The notes beneath the pieces were generated by a model. The model ran no database searches. It was not told where the DNA came from and saw only the letters and a list, made by a program, of their open reading frames with translations. A stretch of 64,000 nt of DNA from Plectosphaerella cucumerina (taxonomy: Eukaryota > Ascomycota > Sordariomycetes > Glomerellales > Plectosphaerellaceae), in the NCBI GenBank assembly GCA_020746995.1, contig JAGPXD010000002.1:1178001-1242000 (forward strand), in the 5' to 3' direction. The first letter of the stretch is position 1, and every line of letters begins with the position of its first letter. Shown here one piece after another: positions 54,574-64,000 of the stretch. The position numbers and the translations under genes were made by a program.

Positions 54574-55407
54574 GGTGCATGACGCAGGCCACCGCGTGTG
54601 GCCTCGATGCTGATCTCTTGCTGCAGCCGCGTGAGAGGCGAATGCGGAATGTGACGCAGTAAGATGCGAGACGCGGGCTTCGATGCAACTGGGGAGAAGG
54701 GATGAAAGGGGTGACACGGGCACCAGGGCCCGGGTCTGGGGTGCAGATGAACCTCGACACGTCGCCCAAGGCCTCGCGGCCCCGAGTCACGCCCCTCACT
54801 CGGGCTGACCAGGTTCAGCCCGGGGACTCCAGCCTGCTGGGCGACGAGCTTGCCGGGATGGGGATGACTCGGGTGCGGAGAGTCGTACGGGGAGAGGGGG
54901 GGAATCTGGGGCGAGGGATGATGGTGTCGTCACGGTGGAGGAGGGCTGGAGGAGCTGAGATGAGATGAGGGGGTGCGCGTGGCGCGGACGCGAGTCATGG
55001 GTCGGCGTCGGTCTCGCGTGTCCGATTCCCGCCGGTCATAGCCGATGACCGACCGCGAGACGCGGGCCTGGCGCGGGAATAGGGGGCGGATATTAAAGCC
55101 AGGCGAGCCCACGGTGGGCACGCAAGGCACGGTGCCGGGGCAGGCCCTGGAGGCGCAACGCCCAGCGGCTTGGCCAAGGCTCCAGAAGAGGATCCCAGAA
55201 TGCCCGACGATGGGTCTGATATGAAAGTTGGCCGGCCGTTGACGTCGTAGCCATGGACGAGCGTAGGACACATAGATCCATCTTGATCCTCATCCTCGGC
55301 TTTCACCATCCTGGAACCACACTCTATTCCGATACTGCCCGTGAACAAGAAAGCCCCGAGCACTGAGCACCGCATCTCCAACCCTCGGATCCCTACCTCA
55401 GACCAAA
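54574..55407. promoter_or_regulatory. Divergent promoter region, regulator / RpiB-type isomerase
   Basis: 834 bp between start codons. An ATG at 54580, seven bases before the regulator start and out of frame, may affect its translation. No TATA is assigned with confidence. Confidence 0.45.
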
Positions 55408-55935
55408 ATGCCTGGACTCCGTATCGTTCTCGGCGGCGACGACGCCGGCTTCTCCTACAAGTCGACCCTCGCCGCCGACCTTGCCGCCGACCCTCGTGTC
55501 GCCTCTGTTGTCGACGTCGGCCCTGGCTCTCAGGACGACAAGACGGCCTACTCGACCTACGCCATCAACGCGGCTGAAAAGGTCGCCTCCGGGGAGGCCG
55601 ACCGTGCTCTCCTCATCTGCGGCACGGGCCTGGGCGTCGCCATCGCCGCTAACAAGGTCGCCGGGGTGCGGGCCGTCACCGCCCATGACAGTTTCTCCGT
55701 CGAACGCGCCGTGCTGAGCAACAACGCCCAGGTGCTCTGTCTCGGCCAGAGGGTCATTGGTATTGAGCTAGCGAGGCGACTGGTGAAGGAGTGGCTTGGT
55801 TACCAGTTTGATCCTGTTGGTTTTTCCTGTCAAAATGACTTATTTTGTGAGGGCTAATATTTTCTGCAGTCATCGGCTTCGGCGGGCAAGGTCAAGATTA
55901 TTGACGATTACGACGCGAAGAACAACAAGGCGTGA
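55408..55935 (+). CDS. RpiB/LacAB-family sugar-phosphate isomerase
   Basis: Two exons, 55408-55815 and 55870-55935, give 157 residues. The donor is GTTGGT and the acceptor TGCAG, in phase 0; the short last exon adds [21 protein letters not shown]. The RpiB fold is clear: [14 protein letters not shown] start, [33 protein letters not shown] with the catalytic Cys71, then [32 protein letters not shown]. At the first site ribose-type RpiB enzymes have Asp-His, while here it is Asp-Asp; the later REHN-like His is also absent (LSNN). This points to a ketose phosphate other than ribulose 5-phosphate, such as erythrulose 4-phosphate (inference from cluster and residues). The small size and lack of a targeting signal suggest a cytosolic enzyme. 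Confidence 0.93.
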
Positions 55936-57746
55936 GAGCTGGGGGTCTCAGGAACCTGAGAAACGGATAGTTAAAAGGGGGATGGCTTGTTTGTATTATG
56001 AGTTCACGACATAGACAGGAATAAAAGGGGGCACAGCTGGCCGGCTTTGCCGAGGCTTCAATGCTGCCAGATACCGGGAAATCATGCAATCTACTTTCAG
56101 GCCTCTAAATCTGGTGATTACAGTCTCTGCTTTGCCTTCAAGAGTGAAGAAAGTCCTAACAGCCTCCATTCAGCTGTCGTCTGAGCAGACCGCGTGGCAA
56201 TCCTGTTTCGAGTACAGTTTGGGCAATTTCAGGCTGAAATACACAACTACCTTACTGCGAGATTCTTAGCCATGGCTGATTCCTGGCAGCCAAACACAGG
56301 CAACAACGGCAGGATTAACAGCACGGCAAATGAACTGCGACTTTGAATGAGCTTCGACGGTGGGTGGATTGATATTGTAGTTGTACGTATATAGTACCCT
56401 GTGCGCAGCCTTCTACTGCTTCTGTAGCTAAATGTACTGCCTCTGTAGACAGGCCCAAAGAAATGGAATGATCACTTTCAAGACTCCTTGGCCTAGACTC
56501 AAGCCTCCAAACTTAGCCGACGTAGTTTCAGTCTCTTGAGGGGAGTCCAGGCATGGCCATGCTAATGTACCATCGCCACCGAAGGTATAGGTAGACATCC
56601 CTGACACCCCGAGACCCCGACTACCCCAGCCTAGAAACACACCATTCCCCATGGGCCCTCGCTTGGAAAGCGGACGCCTCATCTGATCAGGTCCCATGCC
56701 AGCCGCTTGGTGCCCCTGACTGGCTGGCTTGGTAGTGGAGAATGATCAGCCGGTGTTTTCAATGCACAAGCACCGGGCACAGCTGCAGGGAGATCAGCTG
56801 TATCTCTGGGACGAGGCACGAGCCGGGGGGTGGACGTACCGCCGTGTTGGTACTGGCACGTCTCGGGGTATCCGAAGACAAGCTTGGCGATGGGATGCTC
56901 GTGTTGCCCCCGGGCGGCTGGAACAACCCGGCAGCGTTCCGAGGAAAAATGCGTACACATCATGTACCTAGCACTGGATGAAAGCTTGACTAGGATACTC
57001 AGATCTGTTCTTCCCATACGTTCACTTTGAAAGACAGTGAGATTAGGTTTGCTCAAAAACTTGAGGGAGTCCAGGTATCCGACTGTGCTAAATCAATGAA
57101 CGGACAAGGACTGGCATCAATGTGGTTGGCCGAGACAAGGAGTACTGCGCTGATTACATCGAGTACCTGCACTCTGCCTCGGAGATGAGCCCCGACAATG
57201 AGGATTTAGTCCCCCTTGACCAGGATGACCACTTGAAGGTGTCTTGCCGAGAAATTTCGGTTGGAAAAAGACATGCAAATGGAGCTCAACCGTGGAGAAC
57301 TATGGTCAGATGGTCTCATTTGGACCGAAACGGCGCCAGCCTGCTGATTGAGACGAAGGTCTTGTACCTACCTACCTACCTACCTACCTACCTACCTAGT
57401 TGGCGCGGGTCTGAGCCAGAAGGTGACCGGCCAAGGAAGTGGCAGACGCAGAGTCCGGGGTGTCAGTAGAGGGGTGAGTGTAGTGCCTGCAAGAAGGCAG
57501 GTACTCGTGGATGAGGCTCAACAGTGTCGTCTTGGCATTTGGACGTCAGTGAGGCAGTTTGAACCTGGCAAGAACATCATCTCATCAGACAGCAACGTTA
57601 TGCCATCGGCTCACGATCCCATAGCAAATTTAAGCATTGTGTAAATGTCTTCATAATCAATCGCTATGTAGCCATCTATGATCTACCCAATATGTACAGT
57701 CCAAGCCGGTTCCGTTTTTCATTTTCTCGTAACATCCCGCCACCAC
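55936..57746. other. Intergenic region, no gene seen
   Basis: 1.8 kb, more AT-rich than the flanking genes. Apart from the CCTA microsatellite at 57367-57398, nothing is recognised. Confidence 0.5.
57367..57398. repeat. CCTA microsatellite
   Basis: Eight uninterrupted copies of the tetranucleotide CCTA. Confidence 0.97.
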
Positions 57747-58666
57747 TTACCACGCGCCGACGATACCCGCGATGGGAATGTCAATACCCGTGGTGTAGGT
57801 GGCCTGCTCGCTCAGCAGGTAGACGTAGGCGCCGCCGAGCTCCTGGGGCAGAGCCAGGCGGGGCATGCCGCCGTAGTACTTCATCTTGGTGTCCCAGTCG
57901 GGCGACGTCTCGACGTAGTAGGTCAGGGCGGTCTTCACGAAGCCGGGGGAGATGGAGTTGACACGGATGCCGTGCTGAGCCCACTCCATGGCGAGAGTGT
58001 GGGTGAAGTTGCGGATGGCGCCCTTTGTGGCACCGTAGGGGGCTGAGGGAGCGGCCTGGTGATGTTAGCTGGCAGATCGGAAGCTGGAGCAAGAAACATA
58101 CCCTGTTGGGACGGTAGGAGGTCATGGAGGCGGTGAAGACAATGCTGCCCTTGGAACCGAGCTTGATGAAGGTCCTGGCGGCGGCAGTGGCGCAGTTCCA
58201 CGAGCCGACAACGTTGAGCTTGAACAGCTTGTCAAACTCCTCGGGGGTGAAGTCGAGGGCGGGCTGGTGCTTGGTGGCGCCGGCGTTGGCGACCATGCCG
58301 TCGAAGCGGCCCTTCTCGGCAACAATCGCATCGAGGGCACCCTGGACGCTGTCGATGGTGGTGACGTCGCAGTGCTGGAAGGCCAGCTTGCCAGGGAAGC
58401 GCTTGGAGAGCTCGGCGAAGTGCTCACCGGGCTCCGAGATGTCTAGGCTGTAGACGGCGGCGGCGTCGTTGGCCAGGCACACCTCCGCGATGCCCAGGCC
58501 GATGCCCTGGTTCGCGCCGGTGACTAGGGTTGTCAGTGAGGTGGTCGGGATGCTGATAAGGAGTGGACTTACTGGCGATGACCTTGTCCTTCAGGGAGAT
58601 CTTCCAGTCATGGCCGGGGCCGGGGAGGGTGGAGATGGTGGCGGGTGCGTCGGAGGAGGAAGCCAT
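57747..58666 (-). CDS. Short-chain dehydrogenase/reductase (polyol/ketose type)
   Basis: Three exons, 58666-58573, 58523-58102 and 58055-57747, give 274 residues. The joins are GTAAGT/CCTAG and GTATGT/ACCAG, with matching phases. The classical SDR marks are ITGANQGIGLGIAEV (cofactor TGxxxGIG), VANAGATK (NAG), TASMTS (catalytic Ser) and PYGATKGAI (Tyr and Lys), then WAQHGIRVNSISPGFVKT. The C-terminus ends GIDIPIAGIVGAW. The sequence resembles fungal sorbose reductase, L-xylulose reductase and D-arabinitol dehydrogenase-type enzymes, which interconvert polyols and 2-ketoses with NAD(P)(H) (family knowledge). It is divergent from a Dal5-type transporter and within the catabolic cluster, so oxidation of the imported polyol is inferred. 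Confidence 0.94.
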
Positions 58667-59887
58667 TGTGTGTGATGGATGGGAAATGAGGGGATCTCAA
58701 AGACAAGCAGGGGAAGGCGCAAGGAAGCTGGGGTATCAAGATGTCAAGGAGACGAGAGAGGGTGGTGGTGAGATGGCTCGGACGATATCGAGATGAGCCG
58801 ACTCCAGCCCTGTGCCGGGCCCCCTTTCGAATAAGTACCAACACACTCCTGTGGGGTATAACCTGAACATCTGTTTGCTCCGCCGGAGTTCTTCCCGTCC
58901 TCTGAATCTCCTTCGTCCATCTCCCGGTTGTCGGCTGCCGATGGTCGATGTCGGAGCCCCCGTCCGCGGCTCCAGGCAACGGGACTTTCGCCACCACGCG
59001 AGAACAAGGGGCAACAAGGGGGAAAACTCCGGCCGCGTGGGGAAACGCTCGCCAAAGAACCCCCGCTAGCAGTCACCTTGGCGTCCCCTAGCGCCTCCGG
59101 TTCCAAGGAAGCGTCGCGAGCCGCGGGGCCGCATGACTCAAACACTCCCGAATGTCGACCCATACGTCCCCGAGACGCGGCCACAAGCTCCTCCAACATG
59201 GAATCTCCCCGCAAAACGCTTCCCCCCCTCCCTCCCCGCAAGGAGCGAGTCGGGCAAGGGGGGGGAGGCAAGCAAGCCAGCAGCGTGGGTTCGCCGAAGC
59301 TCCGAGGACGAGCGCCGTCTTTCCCCCCAAAGTCCCCCCCGTTTCTGGGGCGAGTTGTGGAGGACGCGGGAGGGAACACAACGAAAAGGCTCTGACCCAC
59401 GAACCGCTCACCCGCACCATCCTCGGCTCGTCCGCATGGAGAGACAGAGAGAGAGACAGACAAACCAGCCGCACACACGCCCCCAGGCGCGAGGCCAACT
59501 TCCCCAGACTCATGTCATCGGTCACGCTTCCCAACGACGGACCACACCCCCTTCCCCTTCCCTTGCCTTGACACACACCATACGTCGACGCACCCACGCG
59601 CGCTCGCATCCCTTCTCCAGCCCGGCTCCAGGAAAAAATCCCAGACCCAGGGGTGGTTGCGGAATCGTGCAACTCCGCGTCGTCGATCAATACTTAAGGA
59701 TCGTGGTCCCCTCGCCGAGTCCTGCCCAGTCTCCTTGATCTCTTGGCCCAGCACCAAACAGACAACGACCAAGACCCTCCGTCTTCTTGTCTCCCGTCCG
59801 CCGAGTCCTTGGCAACTGTTCTTCCCCCCACGCCAACTCGTCCATATCCCTTCCATCTCACAGAGAGTCTCGTCCCCATCGCCCAAC
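58667..59887. promoter_or_regulatory. Divergent promoter region, SDR / transporter
   Basis: 1.2 kb between the two start codons. It contains CTCCGCCGGAG at 58878-58888, an everted CGG pair with the same half-site as the palindrome in the kinase/aldolase promoter. Long overlapping open frames here lack protein features. Confidence 0.45.
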
Positions 59888-61554
59888 ATGGACTCCGACA
59901 GGAAGCACAGCTACGACCATGACGACTCGAGCCCCAAGGGCGCCGAGTCCCCCGAGGTCGCCACCATCGGCGGCTACGTCCCTGACACGGACGAGGAGAA
60001 GAAGCTCCTCCGCAAGATTGACCTGTACCTGCTTCCGATGATCTTCTGCATGTATCTTCTGTCCTACATGGACAGAACCAAGTGAGTAGTGATATCCCGA
60101 CATGCCCGACTCAGCCAGGACATCCGCTGACATCTCCCCTTTAGCATCGGTAATGCCCGTATCGCCGGAATGGAGGAGGACCTCAACCTCGATTCGAACC
60201 GCTACTCTATCGTGCTTGTCGTCTTCTTCGTCTCCTACGTCGTCTTCGAAGTCCCTTCCAACATGATCCTTTCCCGCACCCGTCCCAGCCTGTACCTTCC
60301 CGGTATGTACACTCCCCTGACGCCGAGCCATCGTCACATGCAGGCCAAGACTGACGATCTTCTGCCCAGGAATCATGATCTGCTGGGGTGCTATCACTGT
60401 CGGCATGGGCTTCACACCCAACTACCAGGCCCTCATCGGTTTCCGTTTCGTCATGGGTGTTTTCGAGGCTGGTTTCGCCCCCGGTGTGCTTCTGCTCATC
60501 TCGTCCTGGTACAAGAAGGAGGAGCAGAGCAAGCGCTTCGCCGTCTACATCTCCGCTGCCATCCTCTCGGGGGCTTTCGGTGGTCTTCTCGCTGGTTCCA
60601 TCACCTCCGGTCTTGATGGTGCGCACGGTATTGCCGGATGGCGCTGGCTCTTCATCGTCGAGGGTGCCGCGACTGGTAAGCGATGATTCTGGCTTCTCCG
60701 AAGAACGAACACTGATCATTTCCAGTTGGCTTTGCCTTCATTGCGATGTGGTGGCTTCCCGACTTCCCCGCTACCACCTCGGCTCGCAAGTTCTCCCCCA
60801 GGGAGAAGGAGCTCGCGGTCCTCCGTCTCCAGAACGACAACCAGCAGGTCCGCAACGATGAGGGTCCCAAGATGGGACACCTGACTGCCCTCAAGCACGC
60901 TCTTCTCGCCTGGAAGACCTGGGTCTTTGTCGTTGGTTACATGGTATGTTTTCACGAAAGCCGCCGCAGGTACTTGAAGCAAAATGACTGACTTCCCTTT
61001 GACAGGCCATCGTCGGCTCGGCCACCCTGTCCTACTTCTACCCTACTCTCGTCAAGGGTCTCGGCTACACCTCGCGCGACGCTCAATACATGACCATCCC
61101 TATCTTTGGAGTCGCCTTCTTCGCTACCGGTATCACTGGATACTTCGCCGACAAGCACACCCAGTGGCGCGGCCTGATCCTGGGAGGCTGGATGTCGGTG
61201 GCCATGATTTGCTCCGTTATCATCTGCGCCGTTTACGACTTCAAGGCCCGGTACGCTCTGCTCGTCATTATGGCTTCGGGTCTCTGGGCTGCCAACGGTC
61301 TGGCTCTGTCCTACGCCTCGGTCAGCTTCGTGTCCATGCCCGATGAGGTCAGGGGTATCTCGCTGGCCTTTGTCAACGCTATGGGTAACCTGGCCCAGAT
61401 CTACGGTGCTTATCTTTTCCCTTACAAGGACGCGCCCAAGTACATCATGGGCTTCGCTGTCATTTCGGCCATGTGCTTGACGGGTGTTGTCGCCTATGTC
61501 AGCCTCTTCTTCATCCTGAGGCGCGGCGGACGCAAGCCTCATGCAGCTGCTTGA
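59888..61554 (+). CDS. MFS transporter, Dal5-type (ACS family)
   Basis: Five exons, 59888-60081, 60145-60302, 60370-60675, 60726-60943 and 61006-61554, give 474 residues. All four introns have GT-AG ends and the phases match. A soluble N-terminus of about 45 residues precedes IDLYLLPMIFCMYLLSYMDRTNIGNARI, the ACS-family first helix with Asp-Arg and the NIGNA motif. Others are VSYVVFEVPSNMIL, GFRFVMGVFEAGFAPGVLLLISSWYKKEEQSKR and GWRWLFIVEGAATV. In the second half, LVKGLGYTSRDAQYMTIP and MPDEVRGISLAFVNAMGNLAQIYGAYLF are conserved. Family members import carboxylates, vitamins and sugar acids; some fungal members lie in sugar-acid or polyol clusters. Its place beside the SDR makes it the likely importer of the cluster substrate, which raises sugar acids as an alternative to polyols. 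Confidence 0.95.
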
Positions 61555-62100
61555 AGGGTGCAAGGTACATAGAAGCACTTTTCGGGTTGTAGCTAGACAC
61601 TCAATCGAGGACCAAGCCACATTGGCTTCTGATCAACAGATGTGGATGATGTGATGGACCGGAGTCAGCTTCGCTGTGATGTTGTAGCAATTTGGCCGAT
61701 TGGACGACGACTTCGGCGCAGGTCCCCTCGTCAGAGATGGGCACCACTTCCTTGTCGCAGCGGCTCGGGTTCGGAAATGACTTGTTCCTGAGTTCTTGGT
61801 CGCACGTGGGCACGGTCAAATGTGGACAGCATGCACCTTGCACGTCGGAGTGGAGGTCGAAATGGTGTTGTGGTACGAACCCCTGAATGCCAAGACACAC
61901 GAGTCAGCGAAGTGCTCCAACTTCAGGGCGACATACCTTGCTTGAAAGAAGAACAACACGACGAATTGTCGAGGTCAGCGTTTCGAGTCATCTGGGCACT
62001 TAGAGTATGCAGCAAATGGTGTTTCGAACGAGGCCTTGAAGAAAGAACAAGGTGAAGGAAAACGGGTACTTTGAACGGGGCCTTGGAGTGAACAAAAGGT
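61555..62100. other. Non-coding region after the transporter
   Basis: 3' region leading into the repeat area. No gene recognised. Confidence 0.45.
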
Positions 62101-62360
62101 TTGGGCAAAAGGGTACTTCGAACCAGACTTCGAAGCGGACTTCGAACGGGTTTTCGAACGGGACTTCGAGGGGACTTCAAGGGGGACTTTGAGCGGAATT
62201 TCGAGAGACTTCGAACGGGATTTCGAGGGACTTCGAGCGGGCGGGATTTCGAGGGACTTCGAGCGGGCGGGATTTCGAGGGACTTCGAGGGGGACTTCGA
62301 GGGGGACTTCGAGGGGGACTTCGAGGGGGACTTCGAGGGGGACTTCGAGGGGAAGGAAAG
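62101..62360. repeat. TTCGA-rich minisatellite, 12-bp and 26-bp units
   Basis: Six tandem copies of a 12-bp unit (GACTTCGAGGGG) at 62281-62352. They are preceded by two copies of a 26-bp unit built from the same core (GGGATTTCGAGG plus GACTTCGAGCGGGC) and by degenerate copies from about 62105. The translated frames are low complexity, so coding is not supported. Confidence 0.9.
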
Positions 62361-62820
62361 GGGATTGGGCGTCAGGCGAGAAGGAAAGGAAAAATTGGAT
62401 AGTGTTGTATTTCGAACCGGATTTCGAGGGGAGGAAAGGGGGACATTGAAGAAGAAAAGAAAAATTGGACAGTATGGTACTTCGAATGGGATTTCGAGGG
62501 GGACGGAAGGGGGACGGAAGAAATAAGAACTTGAATGGCGGTGTATTTCGAACCGAATCTCGAACCGAAATTTCGAGACAGGGAAGGGCGGTGGGCGACA
62601 AAGTCGCCGCAGCTGCGAAAGTAATCAGTCAAGTCAGAAGGTGGGAAGGGCAAACGGCAAACCTTGATTGAGAGCATGTCTCGCACAACTGAGAAGCTGC
62701 ATCGCCAGGCCATTCGGCTGGTCGATCTTCTTCTCCTCTGCCCCTGGAGCGCGTTGTCAGTGAGGGAGAATGGATCAAGCTCACCTTTGTTGTCCGTGAG
62801 TAGGTATTGCCCCTGTCGTC
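62361..62820. other. Non-coding region with scattered TTCGA cores
   Basis: The repeat core recurs irregularly to about 62580, interspersed with GGGGGACGGAAG segments. No gene recognised. Confidence 0.5.
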
Positions 62821-62834
62821 CTCGTTGTCCTCGT

Positions 62835-62880
62835 GTCGAAGTCGTCGAAGTCGTCGAAGTCGTCGAAGTCGTCGAGTCGT
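62835..62880. repeat. 9-bp GTCGTCGAA repeat
   Basis: Four to five tandem copies of GTCGTCGAA or close variants. Confidence 0.85.
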
Positions 62881-63896
62881 CGAGAGAGAGCCAACCTCCC
62901 ACTGCAGTCCCGCACGTGGACACCCCGCGAAGAACTCGGCTTTCACTTCTAGCAAGGCTTCTATTCACGCGCGTCGGCAGGAAGTGTCAAGGCATCATCG
63001 GACCGTCGCTCCCCAGCGATGCCTAGCCTAGCTTCCCTATCCCCGAAACGCCGCCACTCAAACAGGAGTGATCCCGCCAGGGCTTTCCATTGGGACCGTT
63101 CGTCGTATGAGAAGGTTTAACAAAACCAGCCAGGAACAACCAAGTACTGAGTCCACGGACCTCCCCGGCAGGCCCTGCGGGTCGGCGCCTTTCCCTTTTA
63201 CTGCTGACTCCCTTCGAACGACGTCTCCCAGAACGGGTCAGTCGCGGCGGCAGGATGAGGGATCCGTCGTCGTGCTTTGCCGTGAAGGGGTCACGAACGC
63301 TCGCGACCCCAGACCGCCTCGCTTGTGGTGTAGAAAGGTCAGGCCGGCTCCGCGTGCAATGACTTGGATTTCGCTTGCAATGTATTAAGGCGCACCGTGT
63401 TCCTGCGGGGTAGGGACTGAGTGGTGTCGATGAGGCTGGCTCGGTATTGGGTTCGGTGGTTTCGGAAAAGATGAGCTCGTCGAGAAAGCTGTCGAATGAC
63501 GAGAGGTATTGCAAAGAGGAATTTCGGAGAGGGAGACTCGTCGAAGCGAGTTTTCGGAAGAGGAGGAGAGGAGGAGACCGTCGAGAAGAGTTGTCGGATG
63601 AGGAGGGGAGGTTCGGAGAGCTAAAACACGTCAGTGAAGAGAGGGGGGATGGGATTGTATGCCTGTGATGAAGAAGCAGTCAGCCTTCTGGGTTGTGATG
63701 ATGCATGAAGACAACGCGCAGCAGAGACAGGAGAAGAAGAAGAGACAAGCAGAATGACCTGACTGGGAATGAAGTCAGCGTAAACAGACGACCTATGAGG
63801 GTTAGCTGACTTGACACAAGGGAGAGGCCAAACCGAGATGAGAAAGTGATGGGTGCAGAGCTGGGGCAGAGGAAGAGATGCGAGGCGAGAGGGGAG
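62881..63896. other. Non-coding region near the window end
   Basis: No gene recognised. Open frames are short and low complexity; purine-rich on the plus strand from about 63450. Confidence 0.45.
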
Positions 63897-63998
63897 GTGG
63901 GAGAGGTGAGAGTGTGGGAGAGGTGAGAGTGTGGGAGAGGTGAGAGTGCGGAAGAGGTGAGAAGGCGGGAGAGGTAAGAGGGCAGGAGAGATAAGAGT
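63897..63998. repeat. 17-bp purine-rich tandem repeat, cut by the window end
   Basis: Six copies of GTGGGAGAGGTGAGAGT or close variants reach the last bases. The first three are nearly exact and the later ones drift. The array may continue beyond the window. Confidence 0.85.
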
Positions 63999-64000
63999 AT

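Noticed and set aside
1..64000. CRISPR arrays, insertion sequences, transposase or retroelement genes
   Set aside because: None found; no reverse transcriptase, integrase, transposase or terminal repeats recognised on either strand.

Overview
The window is nuclear DNA of a filamentous ascomycete (Pezizomycotina, probably Sordariomycetes). The grounds are short GT-AG introns of about 50-60 nt with CTRAY branch sites, GC-rich third codon positions, CT-rich 5' leaders, Zn2Cys6 regulators, a Neurospora COT-1-type NDR kinase, a rhodopsin-domain membrane protein, Dal5-type transporters and a PL26 pectinase. The exact species cannot be read from the sequence. I support 25 protein genes and 4 tRNA genes. 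Exon joins were worked out by hand from splice signals, reading frame and family similarity.

Layout. 1-20 kb is a housekeeping block: a Pho80/Clg1-type cyclin, a Fyv6/FAM192A-like splicing protein, TIM54, two tRNA-Ser(GCT) genes, COT-1 kinase, SF3A2/Prp11, a PHD-finger protein, a four-helix membrane protein and an ASNSD1-type asparagine-synthetase-like protein. 20-32 kb holds tRNA-Glu(CTC), two diverged BTB-like paralogues (one crossed by an in-frame UGA), a secreted glutaminyl cyclase, an isochorismatase-family hydrolase, an 866-residue protein with five repeated Cys modules, tRNA-Gln(CTG) and a Zn2Cys6 regulator. 32-48 kb is accessory: a secreted PL26 rhamnogalacturonan exolyase tail-to-tail with that regulator, a Cys-rich repeat wall protein with a GPI signal, a Dal5-type transporter, a rhodopsin-domain protein and a FAD monooxygenase.

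48.5-61.6 kb is a compact catabolic cluster of two divergent gene pairs flanking a third: dihydroxyacetone-kinase-type kinase / class II aldolase, Zn2Cys6 regulator / RpiB-type isomerase, and short-chain dehydrogenase / MFS transporter. Uptake, oxidation, phosphorylation, isomerisation and aldol cleavage are all represented. The gene content resembles yeast erythritol utilisation (dehydrogenase, erythrulose kinase, phosphate isomerase, regulator), so a tetritol/tetrulose or related polyol substrate is my best inference. From 61.6 kb to the end there is only repeat-rich non-coding sequence.

The most unusual item is the second tRNA-Ser(GCT) gene (8225-8370). Besides a canonical 12-nt intron after the anticodon, its D arm is split by a 53-nt segment with every mark of a spliceosomal intron (GTTCGT, TACTAAC, TAG). 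Removing it restores an 81-nt tRNA with the same layout as the neighbouring tRNA-Ser, and the two genes differ by compensatory stem changes.
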